A stretch of 64,000 bases of DNA from contig JAFIEZ010000006.1 of NCBI GenBank assembly GCA_020832235.1, forward strand, positions 233,077 through 297,076. Reading direction: 5' to 3'. The translations under genes were made by a program, and so were the position numbers. Within the stretch, counting starts at the first letter, position 1; each line of letters opens with the position of its first letter. The DNA is from Bacteroidota bacterium. Its GTDB lineage: Bacteria; Bacteroidota; Rhodothermia; Balneolales; HLUCCA01. A model generated the notes under the pieces. The model saw only the letters and a program-made list of their open reading frames with translations. It did no database searches and was not told the DNA's origin. Positions 43,413 through 53,419 of this stretch are shown here, piece by piece.

Positions 43413-46400
43413 TTAAAGAATTTTAAATTCAGCCAGTACTTCTTTGATATGGTCAATTTCCACAGGTTTGGCTAGAAAATAATCCATTCCGGCTTCGAAG
43501 CATTTATCCTTTTCTTCTTTGAGGGTTCCCGCCGTAAGTGCGATAATAGGAGTTCGTTTACCTTGAGCGGCCTCAATGTTACGAATAGTAACGGTGGACT
43601 GAAGTCCATCCATCTCGGGCATATGCACATCCATAAATACCAGGTCGGGCTTTAGTTCAGTAAAAAGTTCTACAGCTTTGCTGCCGTTCTCCGCTTCAAA
43701 TACGATGGCTTCCGGACAGGTATTTTTAATAATGGCTTTGAGCAAAAGCATATTCATGTAAACGTCTTCAGCGATTAAGATTTTGGGCACCCATGCGTTT
43801 GCCTTGCTAGTATCAAGTTCATGAATGCGATCGGTATCAATCTTCGAATCGGGCGCCTCCACACTTAAACTGACACCGCTGTCGTGGTTAGCTAAAGGTC
43901 TGGTAATTGAGCTTGATTCCGGAGATTCGGCAGTATGGCTTGCATCTTTGACACCCAGGTTATGCGTACTTGACCGTTCATCAATACTATCTGAAAGTGG
44001 ATCACCACAGAATTTTCCATCGCTTAGTTTTTCCAAGCATTCAGTTAAGTGACGTTGTTTAACTGGCTTGATTAGCAAGCATCGCACACCTAGAACATCA
44101 CACTCCTCATAAAAATGTTCATCAACAGTTGAGGTATGTAGCATCACAATCGGAGGGATTTCATTTTGGTTTTTTAACTGATCCTTAAGTAATCGAACGG
44201 TCTCCGGACCGTTAACAGGGCCGTTGGTATGATCGCACAATATTATATCGGCCCTCTGTAAAAGCATAAGATGTTCAATAGCGTTTGCCGTACTTTCAAA
44301 CGACGTATATGAAATGCCTATTCGGGTAAGTTTTTTCTCCAATATCGACCTGGCCGCAGCATGCTCTTGAATGATTACCGCGTCATACGAGAATCGGGAC
44401 TCTTTTGCGAATTTATCTTGAGTTGCTTCTACGGGAAGGGTCAAGGTAAAGAAAAAAGTGGTTTCTACTCCGGGTCGACTGGTAAAGTCGATTTTCCCTC
44501 CCATTTTGTTCACAATCATTTCAGAGATGGCAAGACCCAGACCCGTACCGCCAAATCGTCGTGTAGTGGAAGTATCGGCCTGCGAAAATGCATTAAAGAG
44601 TCTGTCTCGCTGCACCTCCGTTATACCAATGCCCGTATCTCTCACGGTAAAGCGGAGCCGGGCTACGTTTTCATCCAGCAGTTCGCCATCTACACTTAAT
44701 TCTACTTCTCCTCTCTCTGTAAATTTAACTGCATTACTGAGCAGGTTGGCCAGAACTTGTTTAAGCCTTACCGAGTCGGTATACACAAGTTCCGGCACGG
44801 TATCCCCTATATAAAGCAGCAACTCGAGCCCTTTCTTTTCAGCATGAAACCGAACCACATCGATGCTGTCTTCCAGCAGTTCAGGTAAATTCGTTTTGCG
44901 CGACTCTAATTCCAGCTTACCCGCTTCAATTTTTGAAAAGTCGAGGATGTCGCTGATGACGCTGAGTAGTGTGTGCCCGGAAACATGAGCATTGTTCACG
45001 TACTGCTGTTGTACGGCACTCAGCGGAGTATTCTTGAGGAGGTCGGTAAATCCGATGAGTCCGTTTAGTGGAGTGCGGATTTCGTGACTCATATTTGCCA
45101 GGAACTGACTTTTGGCTACATTGGCAGCCTCAGCATTTTCTTTTTCTTGAATCAACTGTTCTTCCAGCTGCTTCTGATCAGTGATGTCGGTTAAAACACC
45201 TTCCCAAACGGTGGAACCGTCTGGAAGCGAGCGTGGACGTGATTCAGCTTTCACCCATCGTATTTCTCCGTTTACAATGATGCGGGTCTCCCCAAAAAAC
45301 GCCTTCTTTTCGGCAAATGATTCAGCATTTAAGGCTATCCAGTCATCAAAGTCGTCAGGATGTGAACATGCGAACGCCTTTATCGGATCTTGCAATGCAT
45401 CTTCTCTGCGAAGACCCGTCAACTCCAGAAACCGGCGGCTCAGAAACGCAAATTTACCCAGGCCACCTTCGGGAGGCTGTACCATAGTATATGTGCCCAC
45501 CGGGATATTTTCAGTGAGTTCATAGGCTGTTTTTTGGAGGCGATTTTCGGCATCTAGCAACGCTGTAATGGCATCCTGCCGAGTGATGGTAAGACGAATT
45601 ACCAATGCCGTGAAACCGAGCAGTATAACTACGCCAATATAGTAGGCCCACAGTAGTGGAGTAAAAATATCGTTTCCGCTAACCAGCCACCGGCTGGAAC
45701 AGCAGCAATTTGCCAGCTGCCATAGGGGAGCTCAATATTTTGCTGAAGAGGAGAGCTCTCAAAAACAGAAGGATCTCCCATAAAAACATCACCGTCAGGA
45801 CCCAGAGCATCCTTGCCTCTTATGGCGATTAAAAGACCGTCAACTTCCGGCACAATACCCGCAGCGTTAAAAAGGCTGTCTGCATAAAGAACTGATGAAG
45901 ATAGCCCCCATAATATATCTTCTCCGGTAACAGGATTACTTACGTAAATAGGGTTACGTGCAATAATACCTTCCCCTCCTTGCACCAACGCTACAGGACC
46001 GGCAATCACAAGTTCATTTTGCTGTATGGCCTTTTCAACAGATTCAATCTGGTCTGGAATGGTAGTGTAGTCTAAACCAACGACGGTTTCATTGCCTTCT
46101 AACGGATAAACAAATTGAACGATCATGTCACGTGCAATAGCAATGTTACGAAAGTCGTGTTCCTCTGTGAATTGAACCTTAATAGCCCGGGTGAAATCTT
46201 CCTGTGTTAGCTCCGTATTCATGGCAATAATGGAGTTAACAGCCGGTATTCTATAAATATTCATATAGATGCGGCTGCTAAGCGACGCTCTTAAAGTATA
46301 GAGCGTTTCCATGGTCTGGTCGCGCTGAATCTGCTCTTATTTCTGGGTTTCAAAGCGAACTAACAGGGCGCCAATGGAGATAAATATGACCACTAGCGTC

Positions 46401-46468
46401 ACAAATAACACAAAACCAAGAGATTTGATACTGCCTCGAACCGCTAAACCAGAAGATGTGACGCCCAT
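43413..46468 (-). pseudogene. CHASE-type hybrid sensor histidine kinase, stop plus frameshift
   Basis: The gene should start at 46468 ('MGVTSSGLAVRGSIKSLGFV', first membrane helix). An in-frame TAA at 46337-46339 interrupts it just after the helix. The CHASE sensor domain (46312-45690) is intact. Near 45680-45690 the frame shifts: the kinase frame continues as 'GNDIFTPLLWAYYIGVVILL' (second helix). PAS, HisKA ('SQFLANMSHEIRTPLNGLIG'), HATPase, a degenerate receiver and a C-terminal receiver ('DLVFMDVHMPEMDG') follow. The ORF track sees two separate genes. Two lesions suggest true decay, though assembly error is possible. Confidence 0.75.
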
Positions 46469-46806
46469 CTTGCTTTAATTTTTGCCAGCTATTCAGAACC
46501 CAAGTTGAAAAAAGCTGCATGCACATTAGATGTATACATAAGATACCATGCTGTGTTTTAAAAAGTATCTTCTGAATTACATAGGCTATAGCCTACAACC
46601 AAGTTACTATTGGTGTTACGAAAGATATTAGACATCGATAGCTCAAAGAACTAATGAGGATATTTTAATATACATACGTGATATTCCGATTGCATAACCA
46701 TCTACTCGTTAACAATAGGGAAATATTGGCTTAACAATAAGGTAATATACCTGCCGTAAGTTTTTGCATCCATATAAAAACAACAGCTTAGCTTTTTTGC
46801 TTTGTT
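46469..46806. other. AT-rich intergenic region, 338 bp
   Basis: Divergent gap between the broken kinase and the TonB-receptor stump. No gene recognised. It probably holds the old promoters of both. Confidence 0.4.
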
Positions 46807-47187
46807 GTGGATAACCAAAAACAAAACCAATCTAACGGTTATCTGTTAGCCAAAGTAAGAGGTATCTTCGTTTTGTCGGTTCTATTCCTCGGAGCAACGT
46901 TCTCTACGGTACTATCAAAAAATCCTGCAATAGAACCTGTTCGTGGAACAGTTTTGGGTGTTGTTACGGATGCCAATACTGGTGAGCCGCTGCCGGGAGC
47001 TACCATTTTGGTGAGAGGCACCAGTCTAATGGATGCCACCGACCTACCGGTTGGTAACCAATATGTTTTTAGCGCTTATCTATCAAGTACAGCCTCAACA
47101 TTGTTGGAGCCGGCCAGGGCTCAGGTACCGGTCTGTCGCGATTCGCGCCCCCGTGCTCCCATCGTAAAAACCAGCTTCCTTGTGTGA
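46807..47187 (+). pseudogene. N-terminal stump of a SusC/RagA-type TonB-dependent receptor
   Basis: A GTG-started frame with a signal-like segment ('GIFVLSVLFLGATFSTVLS') and the N-terminal carboxypeptidase-like domain 'VRGTVLGVVTDANTGEPLPG', 'ATILVRGTSL'. In SusC-type receptors this domain precedes the plug and barrel (~900 more residues). Here similarity ends near 47060, where the convergent lipoprotein gene begins; the remaining codons are only the reverse of that gene. A large deletion is inferred. Confidence 0.65.
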
Positions 47188-50100
47188 GAAGATGGGTTGG
47201 TAACATGTTGCTTGCATCTCGTGCGTTTTTGTTTGATTGTGCATCGCTGTCTTGGTTGTGATTGCGCCCTTCTCTTAGTACGATATCTGACCTCATGCCA
47301 CTGCCTTCTCGCGTATGGTTATCTGCTCGCGCATCGTCGCCTCTTGTGGAGCCAACTTCTGCCCGGCTATTCCCTTCGGTATCGGGAATGATTTCAACCA
47401 GCATAGGTCCGCCGACCCTGCGAAGATCTGGAATGGGTTCAACCTGAAAATCCGATTCGGGCACACGCAGCTCCTTGCGCCACATCACGGGGCGGGGCTC
47501 TTCCAGTCGCAGTGGCCGGAGAGTAGCCTCATCCAGCACGACTACAGTTTCCGAAATCTCTCGATTCCACACCGTTTGACGCAATTCTCCAGTCTGGTTG
47601 TCACCGCGGGCTACAACCGGACCAACAGCATGGTAAGTATCACGGCTGGTACCCTGGCCGCTATTCACTCTGGTATTACCGTAAGCACTCCGGCCTGCAT
47701 CCCTGTTGGCACCCTGGCCGCTATTCACGCGGCTATTACCGTTAGCACTCCGGCTAGCATCCCTGTTGACATTGACGTCCGATCCCGCAACCCGGCCTGC
47801 ATCCCCGCTCACCTCCACTCCACTCAATCGCACCGTGCCAAAAATGTTAAGGGCTCCGGTGCCGGAGTAGGAATCGCCCCATATGAAATCCCAGTCCGTA
47901 GCGGGCACGATATTCCATTTGCCGTTTTCGAAGCGGGCATTGTAAATCTGACTTGCTCCCGCCTCATCAAAACGATGATAACTCATAACTGCGCGGTGGG
48001 ATGCATCCCAGCTGAGGGCCATAAGCGGATTACTGAGTCCGCCTCCCGCGGGGGAAGGATCTACCAGAAGCTCGGTGTTGTCTATGGTGAAGGGAGGCTG
48101 AACCGGAACGCCGGCGGCCGACTCCCATCGGGTGAGGTCATTGCCAACGGTGCGCGCATACGAAAGGGAATGATTGGTGGCATGGTCGGGACTATCGCGC
48201 CACATCCACAACAGATGCCAGCGTCCGTCGGGACCAAACGCCGGCAAGCCGCCACCGTAGGTGTAGGCACTCATCTGACCGCGGCCATCGAGCAGGGGTG
48301 TATCGAACAGGCGGGACCATTGCCGCGTGCCGGTGTCGTAGCGGTAGAAATGCTGATCGCCCTGACCGCTTCCCCCATCACGAAATGTGAAGTACAGGGC
48401 ATGGTCGGTGTTGGCGAATGTAGGATAATCGGTGCGCTCATTCTCCGAAACCATGTAAAGCTGCTCAAATTCATCAATGGAGTGCGGGGCGAGGGACCGG
48501 TAATAAATGGGCCTCGGGGGCGCAGTAGGCTCTTGTTGCAGGCGACGACGGTAGGCGGTGATGTGGATGTAATTGTCGCTGTCGAGGGCGAGGGATAGCT
48601 TGGCGTGACTTCCGGTTTGCCAGAGCATCTGTACCGGAAACCGATGGAAGTTCCATTCGCGGGACTCGAGTCGGCGCTGGGCGAGGGTGAGATAGCGGTC
48701 TTCGTCGTAGAAGGCCACGTATTGCCAGCCGTCGCGGGTGAGCAGTTCGGGCGGACCTGTACGGTGCACCGACCAGACGGGGGCTACGTCGAGGGAGTCG
48801 AGTATGGTGACTTCGGGAAGGTTCGCGATGCTGTGTCGAGTGTCGATTGCGCGAATGGTGAGCTCGTTTTGGGTACCGATAGCTGTTTGGGCTGCAACGC
48901 GGTGGCTCGCTGTTGTGGCATTACCGCTTTGGTAGTTTGCAGATGTTCCGAGGCTTTGGTTGAGTTGGTTCGAGGTGCTGTGTCGAGGGTTGCGGTGGCT
49001 CGCGGCTCCGATCGTCCCATCGGTGTGACGCTCGTTAAACTGCTGCAGGTACAGACTCGCCGGCTCAACCCGGGCGCCGAACGACTCAATAAAACCGTGA
49101 CTATACCCAAATTGTTCGATGTTCCAATCATGAAACGGTCCTTCCCGGAGCTCGCCGATATGTCCGATGGCCCAATTCTGCGCCGTTGGCGGTTGCTGCA
49201 CCACGAGCGGACCTTCGGTATTCCAGGCCACATAATTCGCCCCCGCCCATCCGTGACCTGTTCCATATCGCAGGCGGTTCATCATGCTGATCATGTCGCT
49301 CACGTTGTCGAAAAGTCCCGCTGTTGACCAGCGGTGATGCGGCGCGCTCCACGTAAGACTCTGCTCGGCATAGCTGTTCAGAAACACATTCGGACCGCTG
49401 ACCCAGGCCCCCACGAAAAAAGCATGACGATTATTGATGCCGTAACTGTCGCGCACCAGTCCGTTTTGTCCTTCGAGGTGGAACCCGTATCGCCCGACGT
49501 ACACCCCGGTTTCATCGTAGTATCGTCCCGAATCATCGTACCCCTCGCCCAGATACCACTCCCGCGCGGCCACCAGGTTCGACGACTCCTGAATCGTGAT
49601 GCCGAGGGTGTTTTTGCCGGTCATAATGCCCGACCTACCGTAAAAATGCTCCATCGTGATGTTCCGGGCCCAGCCATCGCGCACGTTGTTCATGTGCAGA
49701 AACATATCGGCGTGGCGGGTGTCATCCACCCCGTGTTCGTTCTGCTGCCAAAAGGAAATCGCGCGCAGGTGCTCCACGCCCGACTGGGTGATGCGATTGC
49801 GGTCGTGATAGCGGTAGATGCGACCTCCGCCGAAGGCTTTTTCGATGGCGTTGGGGAGTCCGGAGTTGATGGTGATTTCATTGCCGTGGATGGCGGTGAT
49901 GATGAATTCGAAGTCGTGACTGAATGGGGACCATTGCGTGGTGCCTCGTTCGTCTCCGCGCGAGGGGATGCGGTCCATGCCGATTTCATGAATCCACTGT
50001 TCGTTGCCGCGGCGTTCTACAATGATGCTGTCGCCTACGCTGAAATGCCGGGCATCCGTAACGGTGAAGGTGCGGGCGCCGACGGGCACGTAGTTATCGA

Positions 50101-51427
50101 TGATTTCGGTGGCGGATTGCATGTCGCCTTCGATGGCGCCTGGTCCTTCCATGCGGATGATCCAGCGGAAGTCGGGTCCGGTCGCGATGAGGACGGTGGC
50201 GTATTTGGATGTGTCGTGAACATTGGTTTCGTTCACAGAGGTGCTAACGGGCTGGTTTTGTGTTCTGTTTTGGGATTGTTGCTGGACTCTGTTTTGTGAT
50301 TCGCGTTGGGTTTCAATGCCCGAAGCGTTTTGGCTATCGCCCCCTGCCTGGCCATGAGGGGTTTGCTGTTCCGATTGATTTTCGTGCAGGATGGAGCGCA
50401 GTGTCTCGCGGAATTCATCGAGGGACTCATTCCGGGCCGGATCCAGCCAGAACTCCTTGAAGTCGCCTTGTCCTTCGCCGCGGAGCACTACACCGCTGGC
50501 GCGTATGTGGAGGGTGCCGGCGATTTCATAGATGCCACTTTTGAGCAGCACCGCGCCACGGAATCCGTTTTCATCGAGCGGGAGGGACGAAACGGCGTCG
50601 ATGGCGGCCTGAATGCGTTCGGTATCATCGCCATGGGGGGAGGTCACATTTCCCGCCTCGTAAAGGGCTGACCGGGACTCGACCACCATCATCACCGGCA
50701 CTTCTGGAAGGTCCATCCCGTTTCGATAACCCACCAGCGAGAAGTCCGGCAGCCGGTTCCCGCGGAAATCGGGAGTATAGCGCATCCGTCCGTCGGGACC
50801 GGGATGGGCAATCACGCTGAAATTCGATGGAAGGCGTGTGGTATCGAGTACCGTAAAGGCATAGGCATCGCGAAAGAGCAGCTCCGAGGCTTCGTTTCGC
50901 AAGTCGATGCGGACGGTATAACGAGTATGGGTAGCGATGGTGGATGAAGCTCTATTTTCAGACGTAGCGGAATCCGGGATACGTGCTCCGTCAGAGTCCT
51001 CCTCCCACAGGGAAGCCGGAAAACTGACGGTATGACTTCTGCCAGAGCGAATCAGCACAGGTTCCGCCTCGTACACCACTTCGCCGGTTTCGTAACGCAT
51101 CAGACTTACAAAAAGCGCACCACGTGACCGTGCAGTCACCTCGACTGAAGGAAACGCTTCTCCCGGAGCGATGACAGCGGGATATCCGATCCGTTGTTCC
51201 ATGCTATCGTGATGCAGTTGCACCTGGATCGGATTCGAGGGGGACTGGGTGGGCGTAACGTTCGTCAACGTGCGAGCATTATTTGCTGCGACCCCCTCCG
51301 CAGAGCTGCCCGAAGCCGATGCCTGTGTTGCTTCTTGATTTGTCGTTTTGCACCCAACACTAAGCAAAACGGTTATTAAAAGTGTCGAAAAAAGGGTGTT
51401 TGTAGAAAGTCGGAAATACGTGTGCAT
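47069..51427 (-). CDS. Giant lipoprotein: pectate-lyase-like beta-helix plus BNR_4-type propeller
   Basis: 1452 residues with lipobox 'LLITVLLSVGC'. After a beta-sandwich region, 'HGDDTERIQAAIDAVSSLP' and 'AVLLKSGIYEIAGTLHIR' start a right-handed beta-helix like that of pectate lyase 3 domains. A Q/N/S-rich insertion ('VQQQSQNRTQNQPVSTSVNE') interrupts it. From ~residue 870, 'SVHRTGPPELLTRDGWQYVA' and 'YYRSLAPHSIDEFEQLYMVS' match the BNR_4 propeller found in proteins including ulvan and other polysaccharide lyases. The last ~150 residues contain a 20-residue tandem repeat. A surface polysaccharide-degrading role is likely; the substrate is unknown. Confidence 0.75.
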   Translation of the reverse strand: MHTYFRLSTNTLFSTLLITVLLSVGCKTTNQEATQASASGSSAEGVAANNARTLTNVTPTQSPSNPIQVQLHHDSMEQRIGYPAVIAPGEAFPSVEVTARSRGALFVSLMRYETGEVVYEAEPVLIRSGRSHTVSFPASLWEEDSDGARIPDSATSENRASSTIATHTRYTVRIDLRNEASELLFRDAYAFTVLDTTRLPSNFSVIAHPGPDGRMRYTPDFRGNRLPDFSLVGYRNGMDLPEVPVMMVVESRSALYEAGNVTSPHGDDTERIQAAIDAVSSLPLDENGFRGAVLLKSGIYEIAGTLHIRASGVVLRGEGQGDFKEFWLDPARNESLDEFRETLRSILHENQSEQQTPHGQAGGDSQNASGIETQRESQNRVQQQSQNRTQNQPVSTSVNETNVHDTSKYATVLIATGPDFRWIIRMEGPGAIEGDMQSATEIIDNYVPVGARTFTVTDARHFSVGDSIIVERRGNEQWIHEIGMDRIPSRGDERGTTQWSPFSHDFEFIITAIHGNEITINSGLPNAIEKAFGGGRIYRYHDRNRITQSGVEHLRAISFWQQNEHGVDDTRHADMFLHMNNVRDGWARNITMEHFYGRSGIMTGKNTLGITIQESSNLVAAREWYLGEGYDDSGRYYDETGVYVGRYGFHLEGQNGLVRDSYGINNRHAFFVGAWVSGPNVFLNSYAEQSLTWSAPHHRWSTAGLFDNVSDMISMMNRLRYGTGHGWAGANYVAWNTEGPLVVQQPPTAQNWAIGHIGELREGPFHDWNIEQFGYSHGFIESFGARVEPASLYLQQFNERHTDGTIGAASHRNPRHSTSNQLNQSLGTSANYQSGNATTASHRVAAQTAIGTQNELTIRAIDTRHSIANLPEVTILDSLDVAPVWSVHRTGPPELLTRDGWQYVAFYDEDRYLTLAQRRLESREWNFHRFPVQMLWQTGSHAKLSLALDSDNYIHITAYRRRLQQEPTAPPRPIYYRSLAPHSIDEFEQLYMVSENERTDYPTFANTDHALYFTFRDGGSGQGDQHFYRYDTGTRQWSRLFDTPLLDGRGQMSAYTYGGGLPAFGPDGRWHLLWMWRDSPDHATNHSLSYARTVGNDLTRWESAAGVPVQPPFTIDNTELLVDPSPAGGGLSNPLMALSWDASHRAVMSYHRFDEAGASQIYNARFENGKWNIVPATDWDFIWGDSYSGTGALNIFGTVRLSGVEVSGDAGRVAGSDVNVNRDASRSANGNSRVNSGQGANRDAGRSAYGNTRVNSGQGTSRDTYHAVGPVVARGDNQTGELRQTVWNREISETVVVLDEATLRPLRLEEPRPVMWRKELRVPESDFQVEPIPDLRRVGGPMLVEIIPDTEGNSRAEVGSTRGDDARADNHTREGSGMRSDIVLREGRNHNQDSDAQSNKNARDASNMLPTHLLTQGSWFLRWEHGGANRDRPVPEPWPAPTMLRLYLIDKR
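47651..47770. repeat. 60-bp tandem duplication inside the lyase gene
   Basis: Two 60-bp units (47651-47710 and 47711-47770), each beginning ACCCTGGCCGCTATTCAC and ending CATCCCTGTTG. In the minus-strand frame each encodes 20 residues of the type 'NRDAGRSAYGNTRVNSGQG'. A more diverged third unit precedes them in the protein. Confidence 0.9.
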
Positions 51428-51645
51428 AAAATTCTGACTATGGGGCGATGACCGCCATAACGGGCCATTAGTGGAACCCTGAGCGGATATTAGTTAACAC
51501 GTCGCATCGCGACACGGTTAAACTAAGACGCACATCGCTCCCGGTTACGTTACCGAAAGTTTACCCATTGGTACAACAGAACCGTGCTGATCTCAACCTT
51601 GTGACTTCTCCAATTCGTGCATCAATATGCCGGCACTTCGAAAAC

Positions 51646-52407
51646 CTACTCGTACATTGCGTCCCGATCCAAGGCACAGATCTCAACCATGATCTGACCA
51701 ATTTTGTTACTCACATCCCGAAAAAACCGTTCGCCTTTTGCAGCAGTGGCGGCTTTCGGATTGCCAATACCGGTATCTTCGCTAACTTGCGACCACTTCC
51801 GCTCTGTCCACAACCATCCTTCAGAGAACGCTTTTACTTTATGGCGCTTCTCCGGTCCTGAGCCCCAATCCTCCCTCGGCAAAACCAGATCCGGCCTGAG
51901 ATGTAGCATTACACTTGTTTCCACCTCGTCGGCGTGATCGCCTGGCGCATCAAAATAGGCCTCACGTTCGAGCGCCTGAAACCAGTTGCAGGTACTCAGG
52001 AACATGGAAGGGAATTTCAGGCCCAGCTCCCGCAAAATGGCTTTGAAATCGTTGCCTCCATGACTGTTCAGAATCAGCAACTTGTGAATGTGCTGGCGGT
52101 TCAGCACCTCTATCACATCGCTCAAAATGGCCATCTGGGTGGATGGATTCAGGTTTATGTCGAGGTAGATATCGCTCTGACCGGTATTCACTCCGAAGGG
52201 AATGGTTGGAAGCACCACCACCCGGGCACCCTCAGACCAGGCAATTTCCGCCGATGCCGCGGCTACATGGTCGGCCTCGATGATATCGGTTCCGTAGGGA
52301 AGGTGGTAGTTATGGGCTTCCGTTGCTCCCCAGGGAAGCACGGCCAGTTCTATGTTCGCATCCTTCAGATGCTTCCAGTTTGTTTCAGCCAGAATGTAGG
52401 GTCGCAT
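51646..52407 (-). CDS. Creatininase-family amidohydrolase
   Basis: The ORF track begins at 52473, but Met at 52407 ('MRPYILAETNWKHLKD') starts the conserved part and avoids overlap with the upstream gene. The ~253-residue protein shows the family metal-binding sites 'LPWGATEAHNYHLPYGTD' (Glu, His, Asp), 'NSHGGN' and 'GDHADEVETS'. Members include creatinine amidohydrolase and the mycofactocin/F420-type amidases; the substrate here is unknown. It lies 52 bp after the CIA30 gene and may be co-transcribed. Confidence 0.88.
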   Translation of the reverse strand: MRPYILAETNWKHLKDANIELAVLPWGATEAHNYHLPYGTDIIEADHVAAASAEIAWSEGARVVVLPTIPFGVNTGQSDIYLDINLNPSTQMAILSDVIEVLNRQHIHKLLILNSHGGNDFKAILRELGLKFPSMFLSTCNWFQALEREAYFDAPGDHADEVETSVMLHLRPDLVLPREDWGSGPEKRHKVKAFSEGWLWTERKWSQVSEDTGIGNPKAATAAKGERFFRDVSNKIGQIMVEICALDRDAMYE

Positions 52408-52459
52408 GGGCGGAAATTGGGTAATAGGTGAGGTGTAGATAGGGCGGATTGATGAGGTG

Positions 52460-53167
52460 TTACCAATACACACTCACCGTACGGATGCCCAGCTGAAACG
52501 GTCCTTCCTGACCGTCTTTGATCATGAATCCGAGTTCAATCAACGCATCGGTGTTGAGCGGCGGATTCTCCCGCAGGTACGATCCTCTGTAAACGGCTCT
52601 GAAATCGCTGAAAGGAAGGGTATGGGTTTCCCACACGCCGGGCGTGGTTGAAAAGCGGGACTCGTAGGCATACCAGGTCACGCGACCGTTTTTCACGGTT
52701 TTGAGTCGGAGGGAGTACGTTTTTCCATCGCCAAGCACCCGAACCGTGATGCCCTCGAACCCCGATAAATCGGCCGGGTTCCGCGCCTGTGTGCGCATCG
52801 ATGCGAATCCGCCGTTATTCCGTAGCGAAACCATCCCTCTGAAAACGGCAAATCCGTCGGCGTGCATCTCCATCGCACTTCGCGACACCCCTCCCATTAC
52901 ATTATCGTTCAAAATTTGCCAGAAAGCGGGCTCCGTGTTGCTGAAATCAATCAGCGTTACTTCGGCGGGAGCGGCATTTTCTGAGGATGGATGGTTGTTA
53001 CTGTCCGATGTTGGGACGGAGGCGTTGCCGGGCGTTGATCCGGTCTCGCTGGATGCGGATTTGATCTCGCTGGATGCTGCTTTGGCCTCGCCGGATGTTG
53101 ACCCGAATTCCGAAAATGTGCTGCCAAAGGACATAGCTAATACAATTAATGCGATGAAACTATTCAT
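52460..53167 (-). CDS. CIA30-family (complex I intermediate-like) exported protein
   Basis: A 235-residue protein with a signal peptide (~1-20) and a low-complexity linker ('SGEAKAASSEIKSASSETGS'). The C-terminal ~155 residues match CIA30 / NADH:ubiquinone oxidoreductase intermediate-associated protein 30: 'WQILNDNVMGGVSRSAMEMH', 'GFASMRT', 'GLRLKT'-like strands and 'GFMIKDGQEGPFQLGI'. Bacterial members have a galactose-binding-like fold of unknown role and are not evidence for complex I assembly. Confidence 0.8.
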   Translation of the reverse strand: MNSFIALIVLAMSFGSTFSEFGSTSGEAKAASSEIKSASSETGSTPGNASVPTSDSNNHPSSENAAPAEVTLIDFSNTEPAFWQILNDNVMGGVSRSAMEMHADGFAVFRGMVSLRNNGGFASMRTQARNPADLSGFEGITVRVLGDGKTYSLRLKTVKNGRVTWYAYESRFSTTPGVWETHTLPFSDFRAVYRGSYLRENPPLNTDALIELGFMIKDGQEGPFQLGIRTVSVYW

Positions 53168-53419
53168 AGGGATGAAAGCGTGTTGATGTTATACAGCGCA
53201 TAACACAAGGTTCGCCGGATTCATTCAGCGAGCGTTTACATCAACAACATTTTTCGACTGTGGTGTCTCGAGAACCGGATTCACCCACCCGCTAGAAATA
53301 ACTACATTAGATGCACTACAACATTCTCCCAGCACCGAGGGATGCCTGGCAGACTCAATCTGCGACTAACCATGCCCCCAACCGATTCAATGCACAGATT
53401 AGACTGATTGCGCTCCCCC

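Noticed and set aside
47315-48598. Plus-strand 427-aa ORF opposite the lyase gene
   Set aside because: It is a shadow of the minus-strand propeller region; the minus frame has clear domains and lipobox.
52460-53167. Respiratory complex I assembly factor
   Set aside because: CIA30 domain is present, but bacterial exported members have no shown link to complex I.
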